This document shows, one piece after another, positions 1 through 10,422 of a stretch of 64,000 bases of DNA; the stretch's first letter is position 1, and the number at the start of each line of letters is the position of its first letter. Under the pieces are notes generated by a model. That model did not search any database and was not told the origin of the DNA. It was given only the letters and a program-made list of their open reading frames with translations. The position numbers and the translations under genes are program-made. The DNA is from Oxytricha trifallax (lineage: Eukaryota; Ciliophora; Spirotrichea; Sporadotrichida; Oxytrichidae): the NCBI GenBank assembly GCA_000711775.1, contig ARYC01000527.1, forward strand, positions 1-64,000, in the 5' to 3' direction.

Positions 1-1752
1 GTGATAACTGCATTCATGGTCCTCGTGACCATGAACGTGACCATGGTTACCATGACCATTGCCACGGTTACCACGTATCCATGTCTTTAAAATGCATGAT
101 TTCACTGTTAATTCATTTAATGCCGTCAAAATAGAGCAGTAACTACGATAACCCCTCAACTCACCAAATACGTTGTCACGTGATATTGCATTCATGGACC
201 TCGTGACCATGACCGTGAACATTGAGTAAAAATAGAAATATTTACCAAGAATTCGAAATTAATCTAGTTATTCTCTATAGTATTTATTTATATATTCCTA
301 ATTAATTAATTAAAATCGCACTCCAACCCTAATTGTTATATTTTAAGGATAGAGTGCGGAATATATTATAAAATTAATAAATAAGTCATTTGTATTGATA
401 ATATTACATTTCATTTATTTAAAACGACATTAAGTTTTTATTAATAAAATTTAGATCATAAAATTTAAATATATTTTAATTATTAATAGATAAGTTTTTA
501 AGATTAATCATAATTACGATATTTTATAAAATAAAATGTAATATTCTTAATTATTAATAAAAACTTAATGTCGTTTTAAATAAATTAAATGTAATATTAT
601 CAACAAAATTGACTTATTTATTAATTTTATAATATATTCCGCACTCTATCCTTAAAATATAACAATTAGGGTTGGAGTGCGATTTTAATTAATTAATTAG
701 GAATATATAAATAAATTCATATAGAGAAAAAGTTGATTATTCTTTCATTCTTGGTAAATATTTCTATTTTTACTCATTGTGACCATGACCATGTGCCAAC
801 GATTACCACGTAACCATGTCTTTAAAATGCATTATTTCACTGTTAATTCATTTAATGACGTCAAAATAGAGAAGTGACCACGACTTATCCTTAACTTACC
901 AGATACGTGGTCACGTGATCCAGCCTTCGTGGTCCTCGTGACCATGGTTACCACGACCATGACCACGTGACTATCACTTGAAACTGCATGATTTCACTGT
1001 TAATTAGTTTAATGACGTCAAAATAGAGAAGTGACCACGACTACCCCTCAACTTACCAGATACGTGGTCACGTGGTCATTGCCTCCATGGTTCCGTGATC
1101 ATGAACGTGAACATGGTGACCATGACCATTGACACGGTTACCACGTGACCATCACTTGAAAATGCATGATTTCACTTATATTTCGTTTAATGACGTCAAA
1201 ATAGAGCAGTAACTACGATAACCCCTCAACTCACCAAATACTGGTCACGTGGTCACTTCATCCATTGTCCTCGTGACCATGACCGTGATCATAGTGACCA
1301 TGACCATGAGCACTGTGACCACATGTCCATCACTTGATAATGCATGATCTCACTGTTAATTCGTCGAATGACTACAAAATAGAGCAGTGACCACGACAAC
1401 CCCTCAACTCACCAGATACGTGGTCACGTGGTCACTGCTCATGGTTCCGTGACCATGAACGTGAACATGGTGACCATGACCATTGACACGGTTACCACGT
1501 GACCCTCACTTGAAAATGCAAGATTTCACTGATATTTCGTCGAATGACGTCTAAATAAAACAGTGACCACGAACACCCCTCAACTCACCAGATACGTGAC
1601 CACGTGGTAAATGCCTCCATGGTCCTCATAACTACGACCAGGACCTTGATAACCATGACCATGACCATTACCACGTGACCATCACTTGAAAATGCATGAT
1701 TTCAAAGTTAAATCGTCGAATGACGTCAAAATATAGCAGTGACCAGGACTAT
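1..1752. repeat. ~178-bp tandem satellite array
   Basis: About seven units of a tandem repeat, interrupted once by the palindromic element at 224-775. The marker AAATAGAG-like block followed by a GTGACCACGA-like block recurs near 128, 865, 1021, 1199, 1377, 1553 and 1730. Spacing is 176-178 bp for most units, 156 bp for one, and about 182 bp across the inserted element once that is removed. Units are rich in GACCATG and contain several CACGTG palindromes. No coding is seen. It has the look of a germline-limited satellite that is eliminated from the macronucleus (inference). The array abuts a truncated TBE on its right. Confidence 0.9.
224..775. mobile_element. 552-bp palindromic MITE-like element, ATT duplication
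   Basis: A near-perfect inverted repeat: the left end GAGTAAAAATAG matches the complement of the right end CTATTTTTACTC, and the match continues inward for about 200 bp per arm (for example the TAGAGTGCGGAATATATT block near 350 and its complement near 640). It is flanked by ATT at 221-223 and ATT at 776-778, and the satellite unit resumes on both sides. No coding capacity. The 3-bp ANT-type duplication is the same as that used by TBEs, although the ends carry no C4A4 repeat. Non-autonomous foldback transposon is the best reading. Confidence 0.85.
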
Positions 1753-2194
1753 AAAAGACTGTAGGTAGACATATATTATGAAAATTTTATTCGTTTTAAT
1801 AAATTAAAATTCTTCTAATGAAGTTTTGCTTCTCTAGGAGGTCCTCCAAATCAAGTTTGAACTTAATTTGGAGGTAATGTTATTAAACATTTTTTAATTT
1901 AATTTGCTCCTAATTAAGTTTTAACCTTAAAATTTTACTCCTAATTAAGTTCGAACTTAATTTGGAGGACCTCCTGAAATAATTAAACATTATTGGAGCA
2001 TTTAATGGAGATAGATTGATAAAAATGGAAATCAATCTGTGAAACATTGTGCAATTTTTTCAATTCTTCTCCTCGTATCTTTTCAAGATTGAACTCCAGT
2101 AGGTCTTCTCTATTAAGTTGATAGATTTTAATAAACTTAGAATGGATATCCATAATTTTAAATTTCATTAACATTTCTAGATAGAGAAAGCAAG

Positions 2195-2989
2195 ATGGAG
2201 TCTATGAATGATGCAATGAAGAGAATTTAATCTCAAGATTTAATAGGAAAATTCAGAAGTAAAGTCGATCTTTACAGATGCTTGGTATAACAATGCAAGT
2301 TTTCGCTTATAACTAACTTAATAATCATTGTTGGATTGCTCTTGCCGATTTAGGAAGGAACTAAAATCTAATTCTTAAAGGCCTTACTGTGTGAAGAGAA
2401 AAAAGCTTTTAAGTCTAATGAAATTAGGATGATAGAGATACCTAACTACCCTCAAACATCAATGATTAACATATATGACGATGCTATGAGTGATCCGGAC
2501 GTAGCTCTCTTCATTCCATCAAAGCTACAGCTCTCTAATAAGTTGCCAGAGAGAAACTTCTTATTTGGTGTTCTTGCAACTCTGAAACCTGAGTACTTAA
2601 ATGAAGTTATTTAAGAAGCTCACAAGAAACGATACAGCATCTCTCCTGAAGAAAAAGAGAAGCAAGGTATTAAAATAAGTGATTGACACCAGGCTGTAGG
2701 AACTTCCAAAGCATCCTTTCATCTCAAGTAAGCTTAGTCTTCTAACTTTATAGAAAAACTTGGTACTGCTATATCTTTGATGAAAGAGCGCAGCAAATTA
2801 AACAAAGCGAGAAAGTCTCAAGTAAAACATGAATTGAGTAAGAAGCTCTTCAAAGATTTCTAAAAGCCAGACGAGATGAACATAGATGCAGGAGCTGGCT
2901 CTAAGAGAATAAACATGGGCCCAAGCAAGCCTTAAGAGGAAGAAAAGAAAGAGAAGCCAAATCCCTTTACAGGCAAATTCAATATGTGA
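2195..2989 (+). pseudogene. TBE 22-kDa-type protein gene, damaged copy
   Basis: Reading TAA/TAG as Gln, the frame runs from ATG 2195 through a conserved core (IEIPNYPQTS, LSNKLPERN) that is shared with the copies at 7567, 13610 and 45281. A small rearrangement near 2683 turns the GACACCTGGC seen in the sister copy (complement of about 9938-9947) into a premature TGA. The conserved 26-nt intron candidate (GTAAGCTTAG..TTTATAG near 2728-2753) and the conserved tail (NIDAGAGSKR, then TGA at 2987-2989) are still present. The function of this TBE protein is unknown to me. It converges on the transposase relic, with stops a few bases apart. Confidence 0.75.
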
Positions 2990-2995
2990 ACTTAT

Positions 2996-4038
2996 TCATT
3001 CGTTTAAATTTAAAACTTATTTAAAAACACAAAATCTCCCCTCTCTCGCACAAACTGTTGTCTTATCTATGCTTACTCTGTTGCAGCTACTCTGAATCAT
3101 GTCTACTGTATCAATCTTCAAGTCGTGCATTAGGTGATATAGCAGCAGCTTCTTGTAGTGAGTCTTGATTTAACTCCAGTAAAATTCAATTACATTAAAT
3201 TATGGGCTATAAGGAACGTTTTATACAGGTGTTATGTTTAATCTTTCATATTTATTGAGTCTTTAGTTTTATGGACTTACAAGTTATCAACGAACTGAAT
3301 CATCACTTAGTCAGCGTATTTGTCTCTGAGTTATTATAAGATCTTAATATTTTATTCAGTCTTTATAGAACGAGGATGAATAACATAAGTCTTGAGGCCA
3401 TTATCTTCACTTATTCCTCCATGAATAGCATGAGTTTGCACTTTAACCTTTTTGTCATAAACTTCTATATTACTATACTTATTGTACCAAGAACTTGATA
3501 TAAAGGTATTGAATGTAAATACAACTTCATCAGCAAATATGAACTTTATATAATGCTCTTAAGACCTCTGCATTTAATCGAATATATAATTTAAATTAGT
3601 CTTATAAAATGGAACATAAAGTCAATCACTCTCTTAATGCGATTGACTGTCTTGTAAGATATTGCGTTTTTTTTATATATGTTCGCTATAGATTAAGCAG
3701 AGATATGAAGCTCAGGAAATTGGCGATGAAACATCACAGCTCTTAAGGCCAGAGAGAAGTGAGGCCAGTATTTAAGAGTCTTATCATTAATAAGATTCAA
3801 TATGATGCTGCTTAAATTTTAGAGGTCTTTTAGGCTAAGAATTAAGCTGCTATCTCATTAAATTCAATGCTAATAGACAGTGAGACCTCACAGTTGCAGG
3901 AGATTTATGGAGCAGTCTTGCTATAGATGTGTAATTAAGGATAGGTTTGAGTTGACCACTATAATCATCGCATCCATAACGCAACTTAAACAATAAATCT
4001 ATATACTCAATGTCATAAACTGACCCCAAACTTCGCAT
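2996..4038 (-). pseudogene. TBE transposase (42-kDa type), damaged copy
   Basis: Minus-strand relic of the TBE DDE transposase. ATG at 4038-4036 is followed by MRSLGSVYDIEYIDLLFKL and a helix-turn-helix-like stretch (LLHKSPATVRSH), then a DDE core resembling the copies at 4470 and 11783. Frame breaks and substitutions interrupt it, and it ends with TGA at 2998-2996. It would act on TBE ends in the developing macronucleus if intact. It is about 95% like the plus-strand copy at 4470-5413 in the parts compared by eye, and is its mirror image. Confidence 0.75.
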
Positions 4039-4176
4039 ATACTCACTTAAATTACTAACATTTAAACATTAAACCCCTACATAAACCCTATTAAAACCCT
4101 AATAAAGTATGCCTTAATAGTCTACTTTTATAAATCAAAAACTCAATCAAACTACTGAAAGGTTTTTGGGGTTTTT

Positions 4177-4343
4177 ATTGAATGGGCATTTTACTGCATG
4201 GAATTCTGAGAAACCTTTTTATGTTTAAATTATGATTTTATATCTGGAAGGACTTCTAAGTAAATTTGGTTGTGATAAGTAATTCCTAATTTAGATGTTT
4301 GAATCTATTGTAATCAATAAATGTTAATATGAGCAAATTATTA
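4177..4343. other. Spacer between two head-to-head TBE ends
   Basis: About 167 bp of AT-rich DNA with no match to the TBE arms and no coding. It separates two mutated TBE termini that face each other, so it is the centre of a roughly 4-kb imperfect palindrome. Confidence 0.6.
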
Positions 4344-5552
4344 TTAAAATCCCAAAACCTATAAGTAGTTTAATTGAGTCTTGAATGTTTAAAAGCTGCA
4401 ATTTACTCATGTTTTATTAGGGTTTATGTAGGGTTCTATGATTTAAATATTTGTAATTTAAGTGAGTATATGCGAGGTTTGGGGTCAGTTTATAAAAGCG
4501 AGTATATAGATTTATTGTTTTAGTTTGCGTTATGGTTGCGATGATTATAGTGATCAACTCAAACCTATTATAAATTACATATCTATAGCAAAGCTACTCC
4601 ATAAATCTCCTACAACTATGAGGTCTCACTGTCTTTTAGCAATGAATTTAATGAGATAGCAGCTTAATTCTTAGCCTAAAAGACCTCTAAAATTTAAGCA
4701 GCATCATATTGATTATCTTATTAATGATAAGACTCTCAAATACTGGGCTCATTTCTCTTTGGCTTAGAGAGCTGTGATGTTCCATCGCCAATTTTCTGAG
4801 CTGGATATCTCTGCTTAATCTATAGCAAACATAAAAAGAATGGAATATCTTACAAGACAGTCAATCGCATTAAGAGAGTGATTGACTTTAATGTTCCATT
4901 TTATAAGGATAATTTAAATTATATATTCGATTAAATGCAGAGGTCTTAAGAGCATTATATAAAGTTCATATTTGCTGATGAAGTTGTATTTACATTCAAT
5001 ACCTTTATATCAAGTTCTTGGTACAATAAGTATAGTAATATAGAAGTTTATGACAAAAAGGTTAAAGTGCAAACTCATGCTATTCATGGAGGAATAAGTG
5101 AAGATAATGGCCTCAAGACTTATGTTATTCATCCTCGTTCTATAAAGACTGAATAAAATATTAAGATCTTATAATAACTCAGAGACAAATACGCTGACTA
5201 AGTGATGATTCAGTTCGTTGATAACTTGTAAGTCCATAAAACTAAAGACTCAATAAATATGAAAGATTAAACATAACACCTGTATAAAACGTTCCTTATA
5301 GCCCATAATTTAATGTAATTGAATTTTACTGGAGTTAAATCAAGACTCACTACAAGAAGCTGCTGCTATATCACCTAATGCACGACTTGAAGATTGATAC
5401 AGTAGACATGATTCAAAACCCCAAAACCCCTTAGTGAGGTTTATAAGTGCTTTGATTTGTAGGGTATAGTTGGGGTCTTATTGGGGTTAGTAGAGAAAGT
5501 ACAGGTTTTATGTGAATTTTAAGTATATTTAATAATTATTAGGCGATTTAAC

Positions 5553-7012
5553 TCAAACAAATTTTATCTGCTTGTCTTTATTGTATCTCTTGAATTTTGC
5601 TCTCTATAGTGGTTCGAGTATATCGTCTAAGGATTATCTTGGATATGATGGTGCTCTTACAATTATCATGTCTACAATCTGTTTGACTTCTTTGCAGATA
5701 TCGTCCTGATTTATATGCTCACTCGCTAAACTTATTGATTATTTCTCTTATTTGGTACTATAGTAAGACATGCATTCCATGTCACTCTCTAAAATTATAG
5801 CAGCTACTGCCCATACATCCCACTAAACTGATCCATTCGTCCACTTCTCTTATTGGGAAGTAGCCAGGCGTGCCAAGAACCTTTGCTAAAGTTACTATCT
5901 CTTATCTTAAGGCTCTATTGAAATCGATAACTACGACTTCTAAAGGGCAGAGGTTCAGCATTACATTTTCAGGTTTCAAATCTCTGTGAACATATCCAAG
6001 TTAATGCAACTCCTTGACACCCTATATCATATCTGATAGTATATCATTCAAATCATCTGGGTATCTGTTATGATATAAATAATCTCTCAGAGTCATTTCA
6101 CATTTCTTAAGTCTCAGTGCGATAAAACCATAGCTTAAATTAACACCATCTAGCTTAAGCAAGTTCTTGCAATCTTTTCTCTATGCCTCTCTAAGAATCA
6201 TATATTCGTTAGCAAACTCATTTTAGTATTGCTCGTTCTTAAGGAGATAGCTGAAAGGGTACACCTTGTATGCATACTCATCAACCAATATAAGCTTTGC
6301 TTTGTTAGGAACACTTATATGCAAGTAATTCTCAATACAACCACTTAGATTAATTACATTCAATGCAGGAATGCTCATAGCTTTTGCTTGGAAGCATGCT
6401 AGAATTGTATTACCTGCAGGTTAGTTCATCGATTCTTATCTTTTCTGTCTCTTGAGCTTCTCCTGTAACTCTCTTTAAGATTCGAGAGTATTTGATTTTT
6501 CTTTTAGCTGGCACAAGTTTTTGTGTCTCTTAATCTTAAATCAAGAATTCACTGAGGTGATGCTTTTGCATGTGCTTCTTAACTTTTGCAGAGTGAGTAT
6601 AAGACTTATTACAAGTTGTGCATTAGTACCTTCCATCCACTTTCTCATGCTTGAAATATATCTTGGCTTTGCCAGAGTGTACCTCTTTAAGGTGTCTCTT
6701 CAAGCTTTGTTCTGTTGAGAAATGATTCTAACAGTCTTAACATAAAAATGTTTTTATCTTTTCGATTGGTTGCTGTTCTTTTAGCTCCTCAACATAATCA
6801 ATTTAAGTTTAAACCCCTATCTCTGCACTCTCCCTCTGGTTTAATGCTTCTATGATAAAAACCTCTGCTTCAAATTCAAGAGCTCTTAGCTCTACCTCCC
6901 TCTCAACATAAATGACTTCAGGCTTTTTAGTGGAGCCAAAGTTGAACATTGATTGACCTGCTCCTAAAAGTGCCGCTCTACGATTTAAGTTGACCGCCAT
7001 GTTTAAATTCAA
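5553..7012 (-). pseudogene. TBE zinc-finger/protein-kinase protein (57-kDa type)
   Basis: About 486 codons from ATG 7012-7010 to TGA 5555-5553, matching the expected ~57 kDa. An N-terminal region (MAVNLNRRAALLGAG) is followed by two C2H2-type zinc fingers (CQDCQNHFSTEQ..H..H and CTTCNKSYTHSAK..H..H). A kinase-like domain follows, with the catalytic loop VHRDLKPEN and, where DFG is usual, IDFNRAL. Two breaks are seen: a frame change near 6410-6420 and a one-base loss near 5850, after which the frame continues as WDVWAVAA. The role of this protein in TBEs is not known to me. It is divergent from the 22-kDa gene across an iteron-rich gap. Confidence 0.8.
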
Positions 7013-7164
7013 ATTTAAATTTCTATTATAAAGATCTTAAAACCTCTATAGCTATATCTGGACTATATAGGAGTTGCAACAGCATAAATGATGGCTTTAT
7101 CTAAGCTCTAAGACTTCATATTTCTACTCAGTTTATAAGTATAATTTTCGTAATTTTACTCTTA

Positions 7165-7385
7165 ATAATTTTGATTCTGGTACCAACTCAGATAAAGTTC
7201 AGGTTGGTACTGGTACCAATTAAGTTTTAAACCAGATTGGAACTTTTTCATTAAAACCTCACTTGATTAAAACTAGGTACTAATTAAGTTTTGGTACTAT
7301 TAAATTGGTACCAATTAAACTTAAACGGATTAGTACCGGTACTAGTTAAATTTAAACAAATTTAGTACTAATGTAATGGAACTAA
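7165..7385. promoter_or_regulatory. GGTACCAATTAAG-type iterons between divergent TBE genes
   Basis: Between the kinase gene (leftward) and the 22-kDa gene (rightward) lies an AT-rich block. In it GGTACC, GGTACCAATTAAG and close variants recur six or more times in both orientations. It sits where a bidirectional promoter would be. The same place in other TBE copies holds a different repeated motif. Confidence 0.55.
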
Positions 7386-7566
7386 ATTGATAAAAATGGA
7401 GCTCCATCTCTGAAGTTTGTTACAGCTTCTGCCAGCTTTCTCCACGTATCCTTACCAGGTTGACCTCGTATAAGATGCCCATATTTAATACTAAGATTTT
7501 TAACAGTAGGATTCCAGAACTCTATGTATTAAAATTTGAAATTCAATAACAAGAGAAGGAACAAGG

Positions 7567-8357
7567 ATGGAATCTATAAGTACTTCAATGAAGAGGGTTG
7601 AAGCTTAAGAAATGATCTCAAGATTTAGAAGCAAGGAAGATCTCTATCGATACCTCACTTAGCATGGTAAGCATGTGAAATATACTTAATCGTATACTAT
7701 AGTGGGTTTATTCCTTCCAACGATGGAAGGTACCAAAATCTAATTTCTAAGAGCGATACTCTGTGATGAGAAGAAAGCCTTCAAAAACAATGAAATTAAG
7801 TTGATAGAAATACCAAACTACCCAGAGATTTCAGTGACTAATCTTTACGATGATGCGATGAAAGATGAAGAGTTGGAAGTTTATCTTCCTACCAAGAAAC
7901 AACTCTCTAACAAACTTCCAGATAGGAGCTTCTTCTTTGGTGTTCTTGGCACTTTAAGAGTGAGCTATCTCAGAGAGATCATTGAAGAAGCTCACAAGAA
8001 ACTCTACTCTATTTCTCCTGAAGATTAAAAGAAGCAAGGTATACTAATAAGCGATACCTGGCTTGCGGAGCTTAAGAAGCATCCATACCTCTCTAGTAAG
8101 CTTTGACACATAACTTTGTAGGGAAACCTGGAACTGGTATATTCCTAATGAAAGAGCATGCGAAGGTTCACAGAGAGAGAAAGTCATAGACTATTTATGA
8201 AGTGAGCAAGAGACTTTATAAAGATGTTTAAAAGTCAGAAGAAATGAACATAGATGCAGGAGCTGGCACAAAGAGAAGAAATATGGGCCCAAGCAAGCCA
8301 TAAGAAGAGGAGAAGAAAAAAAAGCCAAACCCCTTTATGGGTTAGTTTAATATGTGA
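7567..8357 (+). CDS. TBE 22-kDa-type protein, probably spliced to ~254 aa
   Basis: ATG at 7567; core includes IEIPNYPEISVTNLYDDAM and LSNKLPDRSFFFG. Unspliced, the frame ends at TGA 8105-8107 (180 aa, about 22 kDa). That TGA lies inside a 26-nt GTAAGCTTTG..TTTGTAG segment (8096-8121). Removing it gives join(7567..8095, 8122..8357), 765 bp in frame, ending in a conserved tail (KVHRERKSQ, NIDAGAGTKRR, FMGQFNM). The same 26-nt segment occurs in all other copies here and the tail is conserved beyond it, so splicing is likely. No known domain recognised; the tail is basic. Its stop is 7 bp from the stop of the convergent transposase gene. Confidence 0.8.
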
Positions 8358-8363
8358 ACTTAT

Positions 8364-9428
8364 TCATTCATTTAAATCTAAAACTTATTTATAAACATTC
8401 ATTCTTCCTTCTCTCTAACAAACTGTTGTCTTATCTATGCTTACTCTCTTGCAGCTACTCTGAATCAAGTCTACTGTATCTATAGGCAAGTCATGCATTA
8501 GGTGATATAGCAGCAGTTTCTTGTAGTAGGTCTTGATTTTACTCCAGTAGAATTCAATTCCATTAAATTAAGGGCTGTAAGGAACATTGTATACAGGACT
8601 AATGTTTAATTCTTCATAAGCTTTCTTAGACTCCTTAGTCTTATGAACTGAGAGGTTGTCAACAAACAGGATGATCTCTTAATCGTTGTATTTATTCTCA
8701 GCTTATGTAGGAACTCTATGTACTACTCTCGCTTAATAGAGCGAGGATGAATAACATAACTTTCTAACCAGAGTCTTCACTAATACCAGCTAAAATTGCA
8801 TGGGTTACAACCTTTCCTTTCTAATCGTAGACCTTCTATATTATCATACTTCTTATACCAAGACTTATTAATAAAGGTGTTGAAGGTGAATACAGCTTCA
8901 TCAGCGTGCATGAACTTTATGTTATTAGTAATAGTTCTCTGCATTTAATCATATATATAGTTTAAATTATTACTATAAAATGGCACTGTAAAATCAATCA
9001 CTCTCTTCACTCTGTTGACAGTCTTGAAAGTAATACCAGTTCTTCTATAAATGTTTGCTATAGTTTAAGGAGAGATACGCATGTCAGGAAACTTGCGATG
9101 AAACATCACAGCTCGGTAGTCTAGTGGAAAGTGTGCCCAATACTTTAAAGTCTTCGAGTCGCAGAGGTAGTCAATATGGTGCTGTGAGAACTTTTATTTT
9201 CTTGCAGGATGCTTTTCAAGTGCCTGAATTATAATGCTAAACAGCCAACAAGCAATGATACCTAACTGTTGAGGTACTCTTGCGCAGAAGCTTTGCTATA
9301 GCAGCATAATTCATTACTGGTTTGACTTAATCTATATTAATGCTTGTACCATACCTAAGCTTAAGCAGTAAATCTAAATATTACTCATCATAAATAGACC
9401 CTAAATTTCGCTAATTTAGATTTCTCAT
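8364..9428 (-). pseudogene. TBE transposase (42-kDa type, DDE)
   Basis: 1065 bp, about 354 codons (~42 kDa), from ATG 9428-9426 to TGA 8366-8364. A helix-turn-helix-like N-terminus (AIAKLLRKSTSTVRYH) precedes a Tc1/IS630-type core with HADEAVFTFNTF carrying the first catalytic Asp. The second Asp region and the PYSPQFNGIE-type third motif lie further on, as in the sister copies. One-base frame breaks occur near 9235 and 8832, so this copy is either slightly decayed or affected by assembly indels. It would act in trans or cis on TBE termini during germline DNA elimination (known for the family). Convergent with the 22-kDa gene. Confidence 0.8.
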
Positions 9429-9637
9429 TTTGTGAATTGGCCTTATTTGTCTACTAACCCCAATAAGACCCCAACTATACCCTACAAATCAAAGCACTTA
9501 TAAACCTCACTAAGGGGTTTTGGGGTTTGATTCAGAGTAGCTGCAACAGAGTAAGCATAGATAAGACAACAGTTTGTGCGAGAGAGGGGAGATTTTGTGT
9601 TTTTAAATAAGTTTTAAATTTAAACGAATGAATAAGT

Positions 9638-10404
9638 TCACATATTGAATTTGCCTGTAAAGGGATTTGGCTTCTCTTTCTTTTCTTCCTCTTAAGGCTT
9701 GCTTGGGCCCATGTTTATTCTCTTAGAGCCAGCTCCTGCATCTATGTTCATCTCGTCTGGCTTTTAGAAATCTTTGAAGAGCTTCTTACTCAATTCATGT
9801 TTTACTTGAGACTTTCTCTCTCTGTTTAATTTGCTGCGCTCTTTCATCAAGTATAGCAGTACCAGGTTTTTCTATAAAGTTAGAAGACTAAGCTTACTTG
9901 AGATGAAAGGATGCTTTTGAAGTTCCTACAGCCAGGTGTCACTTATCTTAATACCTTGCTTCTCTTTTTCTTCAGGAGAGATGCTGTATCGTTTCTTATG
10001 AGCTTCTTAAATGACTTCATTTAAGTACTCAGGTTTCAGAGTTGCAAGAACACCAAATAAGAAGTTTCTCTCTGGCAACTTATTAGAGAGCTGTAGCTTT
10101 GATGGAATGAAGAGAGCTACGTCCGGATCACTCATAGCATCGTCATATATGTTAATCATTGATGTTTGAGGGTAGTTAGGTATCTCTATCATCCTAATTT
10201 CATTAGACTTAAAAGCTTTTTTCTCTTCACACAGTAAGGCCTTTAAGAATTAGATTTTAGTTCCTTCCTAAATCGGCAAGAGCAATCCAACAATGATTAT
10301 TAAGTTAGTTATAAGCGAAAACTTGAATTGTTATACCAAGTATCTGTAAAGATCTACTTTACTTCTGAATTTTCCTATTAAATCTTGAGATTAAATTCTC
10401 TTTA
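9638..10404 (-). pseudogene. Host TBE 22-kDa-type gene, 5' truncated
   Basis: Mirror copy of 2195-2989. The core IEIPNYPQTS..LPERNFLFG is intact, and the ISDTWLQELQKHP stretch that is damaged in the left arm is readable here. A 26-nt GT..AG intron candidate lies at complement(9872..9897), followed by the conserved tail to TGA at 9640-9638. The N-terminus is lost because similarity to the left arm ends at about 10404. Confidence 0.7.
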
Positions 10405-10422
10405 ATGATAAGTTTGATACAC

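Larger units (their letters stand above)
1757..4176. mobile_element. Truncated, decayed TBE transposon (left arm)
   Basis: A degraded TBE. Its transposase-side end is at about 4160-4176, where the run GGTTTTTGGGG is a mutated G4T4 terminus. From right to left it keeps a minus-strand transposase relic, a plus-strand 22-kDa-type gene and the divergent intergenic region rich in TCCTAATTAAG/TTGGAGG motifs (about 1830-1980). The zinc-finger/kinase gene and the other inverted end are missing; the element stops against the satellite. It forms a head-to-head inverted pair with the TBE starting at 4344. Confidence 0.85.
5414..9529. mobile_element. Full-length nested TBE transposon (4116 bp)
   Basis: Begins CAAAACCCCAAAACCCC at 5414 and ends with its complement (one T short) at 9529. 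It is flanked by ATT at 5411-5413 and 9530-9532. The inverted repeat extends through TGAGGTTTATAAGTGCTTTG. Gene order is kinase/zinc finger (minus, 5553-7012), 22-kDa type (plus, 7567-8357) and transposase (minus, 8364-9428). Its gene sequences and intergenic iterons differ clearly from the elements at 11686 and 43337, so it belongs to another TBE subfamily. It is inserted in the transposase gene of an older TBE. Confidence 0.95.
4470..9631 (+). pseudogene. Host TBE transposase relic, interrupted by nested TBE
   Basis: Runs 4470-5413 and 9530-9631. It starts ATG-CGA-GGT (M-R-G), keeps the GSVYKSEY-like start region and much of the DDE catalytic core, and ends with a TGA at 9629-9631 after the nested element is removed. 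The reading frame is interrupted by small indels. Compare with the mirror copy at 2996-4038. As a Tc1/IS630-type DDE enzyme it would cut TBE ends; this copy cannot be made without removing the 4.1-kb insert. Confidence 0.7.
4344..10404. mobile_element. Decayed TBE (right arm), split by a nested TBE
   Basis: Mutated terminus AAAATCCCAAAACC at about 4347-4360, then a plus-strand transposase relic to 5413. The nested TBE occupies 5414-9529. The host element resumes at 9530 with a repeat of ATT and continues with the transposase tail and a minus-strand 22-kDa gene to about 10404, where similarity to the left arm stops. It lacks the kinase gene and the far inverted end. Removing 5414-9532 (the insert and one ATT copy) restores the mirror image of 2200-4060, which proves the insertion order. 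Confidence 0.88.

Noticed and set aside
1..1752. Satellite as a CRISPR-like array
   Set aside because: Units are ~178 bp and repeated over their whole length with no short repeat/unique spacer alternation, and the organism is a eukaryote.
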